Shown here piece after piece: positions 55,317 through 62,692 of a stretch of 64,000 nt of DNA (the first letter of the stretch is position 1; every line of letters starts with the position of its first letter). The notes beneath the pieces are model-generated. The model was not told the origin of the DNA. It worked only from the letters and a program-made list of their open reading frames with translations, and did not search any database. Origin of the DNA: TMED78 sp036337035 (GTDB lineage: Bacteria; Pseudomonadota; Gammaproteobacteria; Steroidobacterales; Rariloculaceae); contig JAYZFC010000010.1 of assembly GCA_036337035.1 (NCBI GenBank), positions 1 through 64,000 of the forward strand. The letters are read 5' to 3'. The position numbers were made by a program, and so were the translations under genes.

Positions 55317-55348
55317 ATCACTTTTAATTGTATTTAACTAAAAGTGAT
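55317..55348. repeat. Inverted repeat upstream of the peroxiredoxin gene
   Basis: Nine-base arms ATCACTTTT (55317-55325) and AAAAGTGAT (55340-55348) flank a 14-base AT-rich centre, 36 bases before the peroxiredoxin ATG. It could be an operator or a terminator of the receptor transcript; the sequence does not decide. Confidence 0.55.
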
Positions 55349-55362
55349 ATTATCGAGAGTTT

Positions 55363-55417
55363 GAATCTCCTCCATTATTTGATCTAGGGAACCAATTTTT
55401 GGAGATGGAGGAGATTC
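55363..55417. repeat. Perfect 13-base inverted repeat after the TonB receptor gene
   Basis: GAATCTCCTCCAT (55363-55375) is complementary to ATGGAGGAGATTC (55405-55417) around a 29-base loop, and begins 14 bases past the receptor stop codon. It is GC-richer than its surroundings. Likely roles are a 3' stem protecting or ending the receptor mRNA; a long poly-T is lacking on the minus strand. Confidence 0.6.
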
Positions 55418-55430
55418 GTTTTAAATAATA

Positions 55431-57605
55431 TTAGAAACTGTATCTTATACCAGCGTTCCAATATTGTGGTCTTTGAGTCCTAATACCATTTTTAGGCGCT
55501 CTTGCAACGATATTTGTACTATCTGTAACATTTCCAATTACTAGATATGCATCTGCCTGCTCGTTGATTTCTTTTGTAACAGAAAGATCTATAACTGAGT
55601 AAGAGTCAATATTAGTGTCTGCTGCACAAGATGCTATAGAACAAGTGCTTCCAAAATTTGTTAAGTTTAAGTAAGTTGCCCATCCACTAGTTGTAACATA
55701 ACCAGCCATTAGCGAAAGCTGACTATCTGGCATATTTGGCAATTTCATACCTTTATTAACATTACCCCAATAAGAGCTTTCAAAGCTTGTATCAAACTTA
55801 CCATCAGTGGTAGTAAGATTTATGCTAAGTGGGATAGTGGCTCCTGAAGCATTAGTAAATGATGTTGATGCTGTAAGCTCAATACCAGAAATAGTCGCTG
55901 CGCCACCATCAAAAGTATCGCCAATAGTACATCCTTCATAAATTCCTGATGCTGAGTTAGTACAAGTTCCTACAATATTGTTGTAATCAGTATTGAAATA
56001 AACTGCCTGAACATCAGCATTTCCTAATGCACCTCTCCAACCAAGCTCCATACTATTAGCACTTTCAGGTTTTGCATCACCAGTTGTAGGAGAGAAGCCC
56101 TGATGATATCCAAAGAACACTTCGCTATTTTCTGCAAGGCTATATCCTGCACCAAAACCATAAAGAGTTTCATCTTTTTCTTTATTACCTGTTTTAGATT
56201 TTGGATAACCTGAATTTACCGTAGTTCTTGCAGTTTCATCCCAACGTGTTTCATTAATATCCCAGCTTTCTTTTCTAACACCAGCTGTTATTGTAAGGTT
56301 ATCTAACCTAATTTCTTCATTTAAGAATAAGGCATTCGCTTTGGCAACCGTAAGCCTATTATTTGAAGAAAACCCTGGTTTAGCGCCTACAGTTAGAGCA
56401 CTTAGGCTACCGCTTTGCCAATTTGCAGTTTCGTACCACTGCATACGATCTTCTGAATCTTCAGTAGTACGATAACCAAAAGTTAAAGTTTGATTATCTG
56501 TGGCCCAGTTACCTTTTAAGACTGTACCTTTTGATTCATATACACGATTATTATGCTTATATTTAATCTCTTCAGCAGTTGTGTTGGTTCCTCTTAGCAC
56601 CGCAATTGCATCTGCTGTGCCAGCATTGGCATAATCAATCATATTATTAATACCTTTAGCGGCACCATTGTAACCAATTTTATCGACTTTAAACCAATCG
56701 CGCTTGAAGTCATTTGTATAATTTGTAAGAGATACATCGATATCACCAAAATCAACACTATAAGAAACAACTATTTGATCATGTTCATTATTCATTTGGT
56801 CGTATTTAGTAAAGCCATAGCGTTGTCTTGGGTTACTTGCATAATCAGCTTTCGAAAGACCAACATAACTTTGATCAGATTTTTCTTCAGAAGTTTGATA
56901 TTTAAAATCTAATTGATGATAAATATCTGAACCTTCATCAGAATTAAGTCTAAATTTGAATAAGATATCATCTTTATCAAATCCAGTGTTGCCACCAACA
57001 TGCTCAATAGTATCAAATCCATCAGTTTGCCCAAAATGACCTTCTAGAAGAAAACCTACGTTTTCTTCTGAAAAACCAAAGGCTGTGTGTGTTCTTGTTG
57101 AGCTGTTAGATCCAAATTCTTGATTGAAGAAGCCACCTGTAGAGCTTGGTATGGGAGTGCTAATTAAATTTATTGCACCACCTATAGTATAAGGCCCTTC
57201 AGTGATAGCTGATGGTCCTTTTAAAACCTCAACAGAATGAATTCTTCCAAAAGTTGGAAAATAATAAGCTGAAGAAGCCGAATATGGAGCAGGTGCTATT
57301 AAAACACCATCTTCCATTAAAGTAACTTTTCCAGATCTATCATCATATGTGCCCCTAATAGAGATATTTGGTCTTAGACCATAACCTTCTTCAGGTCTAA
57401 AATTTATACCAGGAGCATTTGAGAGAGCTTTATGAACATCTATATGTTCAAATAACTGAAGCTCTTCTGAATTAATAGTTGTAACAGAACCATGAATGAC
57501 CCTGTCTCCGATTATTGTAATATTCTCCATATCGCTTGCTTCTTGAGAGAAGGCTGAAGAGCCAATTAGAAACAACGATGAAAGAATGAATGTTTTTATT
57601 TTCAT
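55431..57605 (-). CDS. TonB-dependent outer-membrane receptor, FecA-like
   Basis: Iron-complex uptake receptor of 724 residues. A signal peptide (about 1-20) is followed directly by a TonB-box-like ENITIIG and a plug domain (about 30-150, with GIRP-like GLRPNISIRGTY, LMEDGVLIAPAPYS, VEVLKGPSAITEG, GGAINLIS). The barrel ends in the aromatic NAGIRYSF. The plug resembles Fe(III)-dicitrate receptors but lacks the N-terminal signalling domain of E. coli FecA. Two Fur-box-like sites overlap its promoter and AAGGA precedes the ATG. The exact ligand is unknown. Confidence 0.92.
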   Translation of the reverse strand: MKIKTFILSSLFLIGSSAFSQEASDMENITIIGDRVIHGSVTTINSEELQLFEHIDVHKALSNAPGINFRPEEGYGLRPNISIRGTYDDRSGKVTLMEDGVLIAPAPYSASSAYYFPTFGRIHSVEVLKGPSAITEGPYTIGGAINLISTPIPSSTGGFFNQEFGSNSSTRTHTAFGFSEENVGFLLEGHFGQTDGFDTIEHVGGNTGFDKDDILFKFRLNSDEGSDIYHQLDFKYQTSEEKSDQSYVGLSKADYASNPRQRYGFTKYDQMNNEHDQIVVSYSVDFGDIDVSLTNYTNDFKRDWFKVDKIGYNGAAKGINNMIDYANAGTADAIAVLRGTNTTAEEIKYKHNNRVYESKGTVLKGNWATDNQTLTFGYRTTEDSEDRMQWYETANWQSGSLSALTVGAKPGFSSNNRLTVAKANALFLNEEIRLDNLTITAGVRKESWDINETRWDETARTTVNSGYPKSKTGNKEKDETLYGFGAGYSLAENSEVFFGYHQGFSPTTGDAKPESANSMELGWRGALGNADVQAVYFNTDYNNIVGTCTNSASGIYEGCTIGDTFDGGAATISGIELTASTSFTNASGATIPLSINLTTTDGKFDTSFESSYWGNVNKGMKLPNMPDSQLSLMAGYVTTSGWATYLNLTNFGSTCSIASCAADTNIDSYSVIDLSVTKEINEQADAYLVIGNVTDSTNIVARAPKNGIRTQRPQYWNAGIRYSF

Positions 57606-57618
57606 TTTTATCTATCCT

Positions 57619-57637
57619 TAGAATGATTGTCATTTAC
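57619..57637. promoter_or_regulatory. Fur-box-like palindrome, proximal
   Basis: Matches 13 of 19 positions of the consensus GATAATGATAATCATTATC, with the core AATGATTGTCATT intact. It lies between the predicted transcription start and the receptor start codon. Confidence 0.65.
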
Positions 57638-57641
57638 AAAT

Positions 57642-57660
57642 GCGAATAATAATCATTTAT
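57642..57660. promoter_or_regulatory. Fur-box-like palindrome, distal
   Basis: Matches 13 of 19 positions of the Fur consensus, with an unbroken ATAATCATT run. It covers the predicted -10 box of the receptor promoter and lies four bases from the proximal site, as in tandem Fur operators. Confidence 0.7.
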
Positions 57661-57674
57661 ATTCTAAAAAGCAA
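57646..57674 (-). promoter_or_regulatory. Putative sigma-70 promoter of the TonB receptor
   Basis: On the minus strand, TTGCTT (complement of 57669-57674) and TATTAT (complement of 57646-57651) are separated by exactly 17 bases. The -10 lies inside the distal Fur box, so Fur binding would block RNA polymerase. Confidence 0.6.
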
Positions 57675-57708
57675 GCATATATGGGTATTTATTGTGGATT
57701 TATATTTT

Positions 57709-58146
57709 TTATTCCAAAATAACGTACATTTCGTATCTAGCTACTTCATCTTCATCCACATACTTTCCAATTTCTCTTCTGAACTGATTCATGCTTGTAT
57801 AAGGCCTATATTCTTCAAATTCATGTGCCATTCTGCTTCCAACTCCTGGAATTAGCTGAATATCATCATCAGATGCGCTATTGAGTTTTAGCGGCACAAA
57901 GACATAGCCATATACGTCTTCAAGCTCATTTGAGCTCATTAAAGTACTTAATTGATTATTGAGCTCGCCAACAGTATTAAAAGGCCTATTTTCTAGAATC
58001 AACTCAATTGCAGCCTCATTAAAACCAGGAATTGAGGATAATTCTGTCTCAGAAGCTGTATTAGCATTTAGAATAGATTGAGCATTAACATTGCCAATAA
58101 ATAGACAAGTTAAGAGCAATGTAGCGATAGTTTTATTAATATACAT
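57709..58146 (-). CDS. Secreted tandem helix-hairpin-helix (ComEA-like) protein
   Basis: A 145-residue exported protein. A signal peptide (about 1-22, ending NVNA) precedes two HhH motifs: LNANTASETELSSIPGFNEA (about 27-46) and LNSASDDDIQLIPGVGSRMA (about 90-109). ComEA-like domains bind DNA during uptake, but this protein has no membrane anchor and sits in an iron-regulated locus. The mature protein is acidic, which fits poorly with DNA binding. GGAG lies upstream of the ATG. It is divergent from the ferric-reductase-like gene. The function is unknown. Confidence 0.8.
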   Translation of the reverse strand: MYINKTIATLLLTCLFIGNVNAQSILNANTASETELSSIPGFNEAAIELILENRPFNTVGELNNQLSTLMSSNELEDVYGYVFVPLKLNSASDDDIQLIPGVGSRMAHEFEEYRPYTSMNQFRREIGKYVDEDEVARYEMYVILE

Positions 58147-58185
58147 ACCTAATCTCCATTTTGTTTAAATTTTAGACAAATTAAA

Positions 58186-58204
58186 CTAAATGAGAATCAT
58201 TTGC
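58186..58204. promoter_or_regulatory. Fur-box-like palindrome between divergent genes
   Basis: AAATGAGAATCATTT at its core, with 13 of 19 matches to the Fur consensus. It lies between the HhH gene and the ferric-reductase operon and could control both. On the minus strand, TTGCAA and TAATTT with 17-base spacing straddle it. Confidence 0.68.
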
Positions 58205-58262
58205 AATTAAAATTAATTATCTATAGATTGAAAGATGCGTTAGCAGATTGTAGTGTTAAGTG

Positions 58263-58844
58263 ATGTTTTTAAAAATTATAAAATCTAGACTTTTGATCTG
58301 GTTGATATTAGCTATTCCGTTTCTATACATATGTTATGGATACTATATAGGTGTCTTATTTTATGGAGAGGTTGTTCACCTTTCAGGAAAAATTTCCATT
58401 CAGCTATTATTTCTTTCTTTATTTGTTACTCCATTTGTAAGATCTTTTCCTGGTAGGAGCTTTTCAAAGTGGTTGCTAGTTAGTAGAAGATATTTTGGGG
58501 TGGCGAGCTTTTTTTATGCTCTTATGCATACCATAATATACTTAAATCAAGTAAATAATATAGATAGAATATTCCAAGACTTTAAGGGCTTAGATTATCT
58601 TTCTGGATGGATTGCTTTAATAATATTTATGATTCTAGCAATTACAAGTAACAATTATTCACAAAAAATTATGCGAAGAAATTGGAAAAAACTTCATAGG
58701 ACAGTGTATTTAGCTACAGTGCTCATCTTTGCTCATTGGATCTTAACTGCATTTGATAGAACTACATCAATCACTTACTTATTCGTATTATCCGGAGTTG
58801 AGCTATATCGTATTTGGCACTACCGAAGAAAATTGGTATTCTAG
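58263..58844 (+). CDS. Ferric-reductase-like transmembrane protein (MsrQ/YedZ-like)
   Basis: A 193-residue inner-membrane protein with about five to six helices. The pattern RRYFGVASFFYALMHTIIYL and WKKLHRTVYLATVLIFAHWI provides histidines for b-type haem, as in the ferric-reductase-like domain of MsrQ and YedZ. No msrP molybdoenzyme is adjacent, so methionine-sulfoxide repair is not supported. A Fur box upstream and the FecA-like receptor nearby suggest iron reduction after uptake. ATG 58263 is used; the codon before it is an in-frame GTG. Confidence 0.82.
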   Translation: MFLKIIKSRLLIWLILAIPFLYICYGYYIGVLFYGEVVHLSGKISIQLLFLSLFVTPFVRSFPGRSFSKWLLVSRRYFGVASFFYALMHTIIYLNQVNNIDRIFQDFKGLDYLSGWIALIIFMILAITSNNYSQKIMRRNWKKLHRTVYLATVLIFAHWILTAFDRTTSITYLFVLSGVELYRIWHYRRKLVF

Positions 58845-58875
58845 AGCTATATTAAACTTTCTTGAGGAGTCCTCT

Positions 58876-60183
58876 ATGAATAAGAATATTTGTGTAGGGA
58901 GTTTGACATCTAGATTTATTTTATTAGCATTTTTTGTACTGATGATCACTTCATGTAGTCAACAGCAAGGACAAGATTTTACAGATAATAGCAGCATAGC
59001 AGCGGTTTCCGGAGAGAGAGGAGGCCAAGATATTTTAGGCCCATATAATGTTGTGGCTGATTGGCCAGTAGATATTTCAACTCTAGAAGGAAACGAAGAC
59101 TGGACTTACGGCGCTGGACAAAGCATTTTTGCTGAAAGTTCAAACAAAATATTTGCCCTTCAGCGTGGCCAATTGCCAAATATTAATAGGCCAAGCACTG
59201 TTGCTCTTTCAGATATTGCTCCAAGTATTTATTTTCCAGTAGGGAGACTTCCTTGGCGAGATGCAACTGTCTCAAGTTTGCCAGCTAATGGAGGAGCTGG
59301 AAGCTTAGCTGAAACAGCAATTTCTGTTTGGGAATCTAGAGGAGGTAGGATTGGTGTAGATGCATTATGGAAAAATTGCATAATTATATTTGATGGAGAT
59401 GGAAATATTGTTGATGTGTGGGATCAATGGGATTCGATACTCCAGAGACCTCATTACATTGCAATTAGCCCATATGATCCTGAAAAGCATGTTTGGATCG
59501 TGGATGATCATAAACATGTAATTCACAAATTTACGAATGATGGAAGTGAGCTTGTTCAAACTATTGGCACATATGGAGAACTCGGTAATGATGAAACTCA
59601 TTTTAATAGACCTAGCTTCTTAGATTGGTTTCCTGACGGAAGCTTTGTAGTAGCTGATGGCTATAATGGAACTCGAGTTGTTAAGTTTGATAGTGATGGC
59701 AACTATATTACCTCATGGGGAGAGCCATCAGATAATTCCCGTCAAGATACAAGGCCGAATCATTTTCATAATGTTCATGGAATAGCAGTTGACCCCTTTA
59801 CTAGTAGGGTTTTTGTTAATGATAGATATAATCATCGGGTACAAATCTTTGATGAAGATGGAAATTATCTTGATCAATGGAGTTTTGGTCAGGACCCTTC
59901 AGATATTCATATGTTTATGATAACTAATGATGGCTATCTTTGGGCTGCAGATCGAGGCACCAATAAGATTCTCAAGTATGATTTAGATGGAAACTTTTTG
60001 TATTCATGGGGAACTTGGGGTGATTTTCCTGGAGGAATGTGGGGCGTTCATGGTATGAGCGTTGATGAGGATGGTAATTTTTATATTTCTGAAGTAGATA
60101 ATGGCGGCTTTCAGAAATATTCTCCAAGGGAAGGCGCTAACCCAGATTTCTTGGTTGGACAGCCTATTAGATCGAGTTGGTAA
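58876..60183 (+). CDS. NHL-repeat six-bladed beta-propeller lipoprotein
   Basis: A 435-residue envelope protein. The signal ends in a lipobox ITSC (Cys at about residue 26). The body is an NHL-type propeller; repeats include HVWIVDDHKHVIHKF, SFVVADGYNGTRVVKF, RVFVNDRYNHRVQIF, YLWAADRGTNKILKY and NFYISEVDNGGFQKY. Conserved HGIAVD, SDIH and VHGMSVD histidines recall the metal site of peptidylglycine alpha-amidating lyase (PAL), but this is resemblance only. ATG 58876 is chosen because GAGGAG lies seven bases upstream and it opens the signal peptide; the longer frame overlaps the previous gene. It is paralogous to 61407-62669. Confidence 0.88.
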   Translation: MNKNICVGSLTSRFILLAFFVLMITSCSQQQGQDFTDNSSIAAVSGERGGQDILGPYNVVADWPVDISTLEGNEDWTYGAGQSIFAESSNKIFALQRGQLPNINRPSTVALSDIAPSIYFPVGRLPWRDATVSSLPANGGAGSLAETAISVWESRGGRIGVDALWKNCIIIFDGDGNIVDVWDQWDSILQRPHYIAISPYDPEKHVWIVDDHKHVIHKFTNDGSELVQTIGTYGELGNDETHFNRPSFLDWFPDGSFVVADGYNGTRVVKFDSDGNYITSWGEPSDNSRQDTRPNHFHNVHGIAVDPFTSRVFVNDRYNHRVQIFDEDGNYLDQWSFGQDPSDIHMFMITNDGYLWAADRGTNKILKYDLDGNFLYSWGTWGDFPGGMWGVHGMSVDEDGNFYISEVDNGGFQKYSPREGANPDFLVGQPIRSSW

Positions 60184-60209
60184 TTTTTGAATTGAGGGAG
60201 ATTAAAAAC

Positions 60210-60635
60210 ATGATATTAAAAACTTTCTTATCTTTTTTAGCGTCTGTTTTATTTATAGGCATATCTTTTGCTCATCATGGTGGTGCATCTTTTAATAATG
60301 AAGTTAATATTGCAGTTAGAGGTAAAGTTACTAGATTTGATTTTATTAATCCTCATGTGCTTATCTATATTGAAGCAACAGATGATAATGGAGATACTGT
60401 TGAATGGTCTGGAGAAATTACTAGCCCAAATCGCTTAGCTAGAAGGGAGTTAGCGGCAGGAGCAGTAAGATGGAGTAAGGATGTCCTTCAGCCAGGAGAT
60501 GAAATTGTTTTAGGAGGTAATCCTGCTAGAAATGGTTCACCATTTCTAAGATTAAGATTAGTAATCGATTCAAAAGGAAACTATCTTAATGGCGATGAAG
60601 ATTACTTCAAGTCTATTGAGCTTATTTCAGACTAG
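60210..60635 (+). CDS. DUF6152 secreted protein
   Basis: A 141-residue exported protein. The signal peptide ends ...GISFA, and the mature chain is predicted to begin His-His-Gly-Gly. An internal conserved FINPHVLIYI with another His follows, then VEWSGEITSPNRLAR and KDVLQPGDEIVLGGNPARNG. This matches DUF6152, an all-beta family of unknown function. An N-terminal His plus an internal His could bind copper; see findings. GAGGGAG lies upstream of ATG 60210, which is 26 bases after the previous gene. Confidence 0.87.
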   Translation: MILKTFLSFLASVLFIGISFAHHGGASFNNEVNIAVRGKVTRFDFINPHVLIYIEATDDNGDTVEWSGEITSPNRLARRELAAGAVRWSKDVLQPGDEIVLGGNPARNGSPFLRLRLVIDSKGNYLNGDEDYFKSIELISD

Positions 60636-60649
60636 GATTTATTAAAACC

Positions 60650-61381
60650 ATGGATATAAAATTATTATATAAATTATTTTTATCAATATTTTTTATTAGC
60701 TCCATTAATGCCCAAGATGGTAATGGAGAGGCAGATTTTTCTGGTGTCTGGACCAACTTCCCCCCTGAAGGGACAAGGTCTTTTCAGAATTCTCAGCTTA
60801 TAGGAGAGCTTCCCCCTATGACTCCATGGGCAAGGGCATTATATGACCAAGCTAAGCCGACTTTTGGCGCAATGGGAGTGCCAGTTTTAGAAACAAATGA
60901 TCCTGTCTATGAGTGCTTTAGGCCAGGAACTCCGAGGATTTACATGCATCCATTTCCTATGGAGATCATTCATACACCAGGAAGAGTTCTGATGATATTT
61001 GAATATGATCATGTTGTTAGACAGATTTTTACAGATGGAAGAGACCATAGAGACGATTTGGGCCCAATGTGGATGGGTGATTCAATTGGTTACTGGGATG
61101 ATGGCGTCCTTGTGGTTGAGACAGTTAATTTTAATGATAGAACTTGGATTGATAGAGAAGGTGTTCCTCATAGTGATGAATTAAAAGTAGTAGAGAGAAT
61201 GTATCTTGATGATGAAGATAACTTAGTTATTGATATTGAAATAACTGATCCTGTTGCGTTTACAGAAAGCTGGTCTGGTAAAAGGCGCTATAGAAAAGTT
61301 GATTGGGTAATAGAAGAATTTTCATGTATGGATAACTTCACTTTCAAAGCTTGGGAAGAAGAGTTAGCTGAGTACGATTAA
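60650..61381 (+). CDS. Secreted protein of unknown function, DUF6152-associated
   Basis: A 243-residue exported protein with a signal peptide (about 1-22, ending INAQ). It begins FSGVWTNFPP and has IFTDGRDHRDDLGPMWMGDSIGYWDDG and VVETVNFNDRTWIDREGVPHSDEL. I recall this pattern from a broad, uncharacterised bacterial family of likely beta-barrel, lipocalin-like fold that often accompanies DUF6152. Cys residues in YECFRP and EFSCMD could pair. Function unknown. It starts 14 bases after the DUF6152 gene. Confidence 0.78.
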   Translation: MDIKLLYKLFLSIFFISSINAQDGNGEADFSGVWTNFPPEGTRSFQNSQLIGELPPMTPWARALYDQAKPTFGAMGVPVLETNDPVYECFRPGTPRIYMHPFPMEIIHTPGRVLMIFEYDHVVRQIFTDGRDHRDDLGPMWMGDSIGYWDDGVLVVETVNFNDRTWIDREGVPHSDELKVVERMYLDDEDNLVIDIEITDPVAFTESWSGKRRYRKVDWVIEEFSCMDNFTFKAWEEELAEYD

Positions 61382-61406
61382 GTAATTATTTCTTTATGGA
61401 GGGGTT

Positions 61407-62669
61407 ATGAAAAATAATTTTTTATTAGTTGCTGCATTGGTAGTTGCATCATTGGTTATTTTTGTTAACAGGAACCAATCAAATAATAATATAGATACGC
61501 TTTATTTTTCTGCTGTACCTGGTCAAAAAGGAGGCCAAGATCAGTTTGGTCCTTATGAAGTTGTAGATGGTTGGCCACAAGACATAGCAGAGCTTCCTGG
61601 AAATGAAGCTTGGACTTACGGTGCTGGTCAAAGTGTTTTTGCAGAGAGTCCAGATAGAATTTTTTTACTTCATCGTGGAGAGTTACCTAATATAGAGGCT
61701 CCAGAAAGAGAAGTTTATCCTGAAGCTGGGCCAGCCCTATCTTTCCCAGTTGCACAATTACCATGGAGAAATGCGTCAGTAGGTCCTAGAGCTAGCTTAC
61801 CAGGAGCGCTTGAAGGCGATGATACAGATAGGGGAGAATATGGGATTGATCATAGGTGGACGCATTGCCTTGTTGTCGTTAATCGTGATGGCAAAATAAT
61901 TGAAGACTGGACACAATGGGATTCTCTTTTTAGGAGACCTCATTATGTAACAATTAATCCTTATGATCCTGAAAAGCATGTTTGGGTAGTAGATGATTTT
62001 CGTCATGCTATTTTTAAATTTACTAATGACGGTTCTGAATTAGTTCAAACAATAGGCATTCCTAATGAGTCTGGTAATGATGAGACACATTTTTCAAGAC
62101 CAACTTTCATGGCCTTTTTGCCGGATGCTTTTTTTGTTGCTGATGGTTATGCAAATACTCGTGTAGTTAAATTTGATAATGATGGGAATTATTTAATGTC
62201 TTGGGGTGAAGCTGGTAATCCTCCGAATGAGACAAGACCAGGTTATATGAATAATGTTCATGGCATAGCAGTTGATGTTCAAACAAGAAGAGTTTTTGTT
62301 AATGATAGAGCTAATAATAGAGTTCAGGTATTTACTGAGAATGGTGAGTATTTAGATGAATGGAGTTTTGGTGATGAACCTGCAGATATCCATTTATTTT
62401 ATATAGGTGCTGATAATATTCTTTGGGCTGCAGATCGAGCTACAAGTAAAATTCTTGGTTATGACCTAGAAGGTAATTTTTTGTATTCATGGGGAGTTTT
62501 TGGAGATTTTCCTGGAGGTATGTGGGGAGTTCATGGCCTTAGTGTAGACCAAGAAGGCAATTTTTATGTTGCCGAAGTTGGCAATGGAAGAGTTCAGAAG
62601 TATAGACCAAGAGTTGGCGCTAGACCTGAAACAATGGTTGGCAGGCCAGTTTATGCTGCTTGGCAATAA
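61407..62669 (+). CDS. NHL-repeat six-bladed beta-propeller protein, second paralogue
   Basis: A 420-residue protein with a hydrophobic N-terminus (about 5-20) that lacks a lipobox, so it is either anchored or secreted. It aligns along its length with 58876-60183: WTYGAGQSVFAES, PYDPEKHVWVVDDF, KFTNDGSELVQTIG, NVHGIAVD, LWAADRATSKILGYDL and PGGMWGVHGLSVD. The two differ most near residues 110-150. GGAGGGG precedes the ATG. Having two copies in one operon suggests a heteromeric pair or two related substrates. Confidence 0.88.
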   Translation: MKNNFLLVAALVVASLVIFVNRNQSNNNIDTLYFSAVPGQKGGQDQFGPYEVVDGWPQDIAELPGNEAWTYGAGQSVFAESPDRIFLLHRGELPNIEAPEREVYPEAGPALSFPVAQLPWRNASVGPRASLPGALEGDDTDRGEYGIDHRWTHCLVVVNRDGKIIEDWTQWDSLFRRPHYVTINPYDPEKHVWVVDDFRHAIFKFTNDGSELVQTIGIPNESGNDETHFSRPTFMAFLPDAFFVADGYANTRVVKFDNDGNYLMSWGEAGNPPNETRPGYMNNVHGIAVDVQTRRVFVNDRANNRVQVFTENGEYLDEWSFGDEPADIHLFYIGADNILWAADRATSKILGYDLEGNFLYSWGVFGDFPGGMWGVHGLSVDQEGNFYVAEVGNGRVQKYRPRVGARPETMVGRPVYAAWQ

Positions 62670-62692
62670 TTTTTTAATTGGAGATTGAAGAT

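Noticed and set aside
58263..58844. MsrQ of a methionine-sulfoxide reductase system
   Set aside because: No msrP gene is adjacent, and the Fur-box and receptor context points to iron; kept as MsrQ/YedZ-like only.
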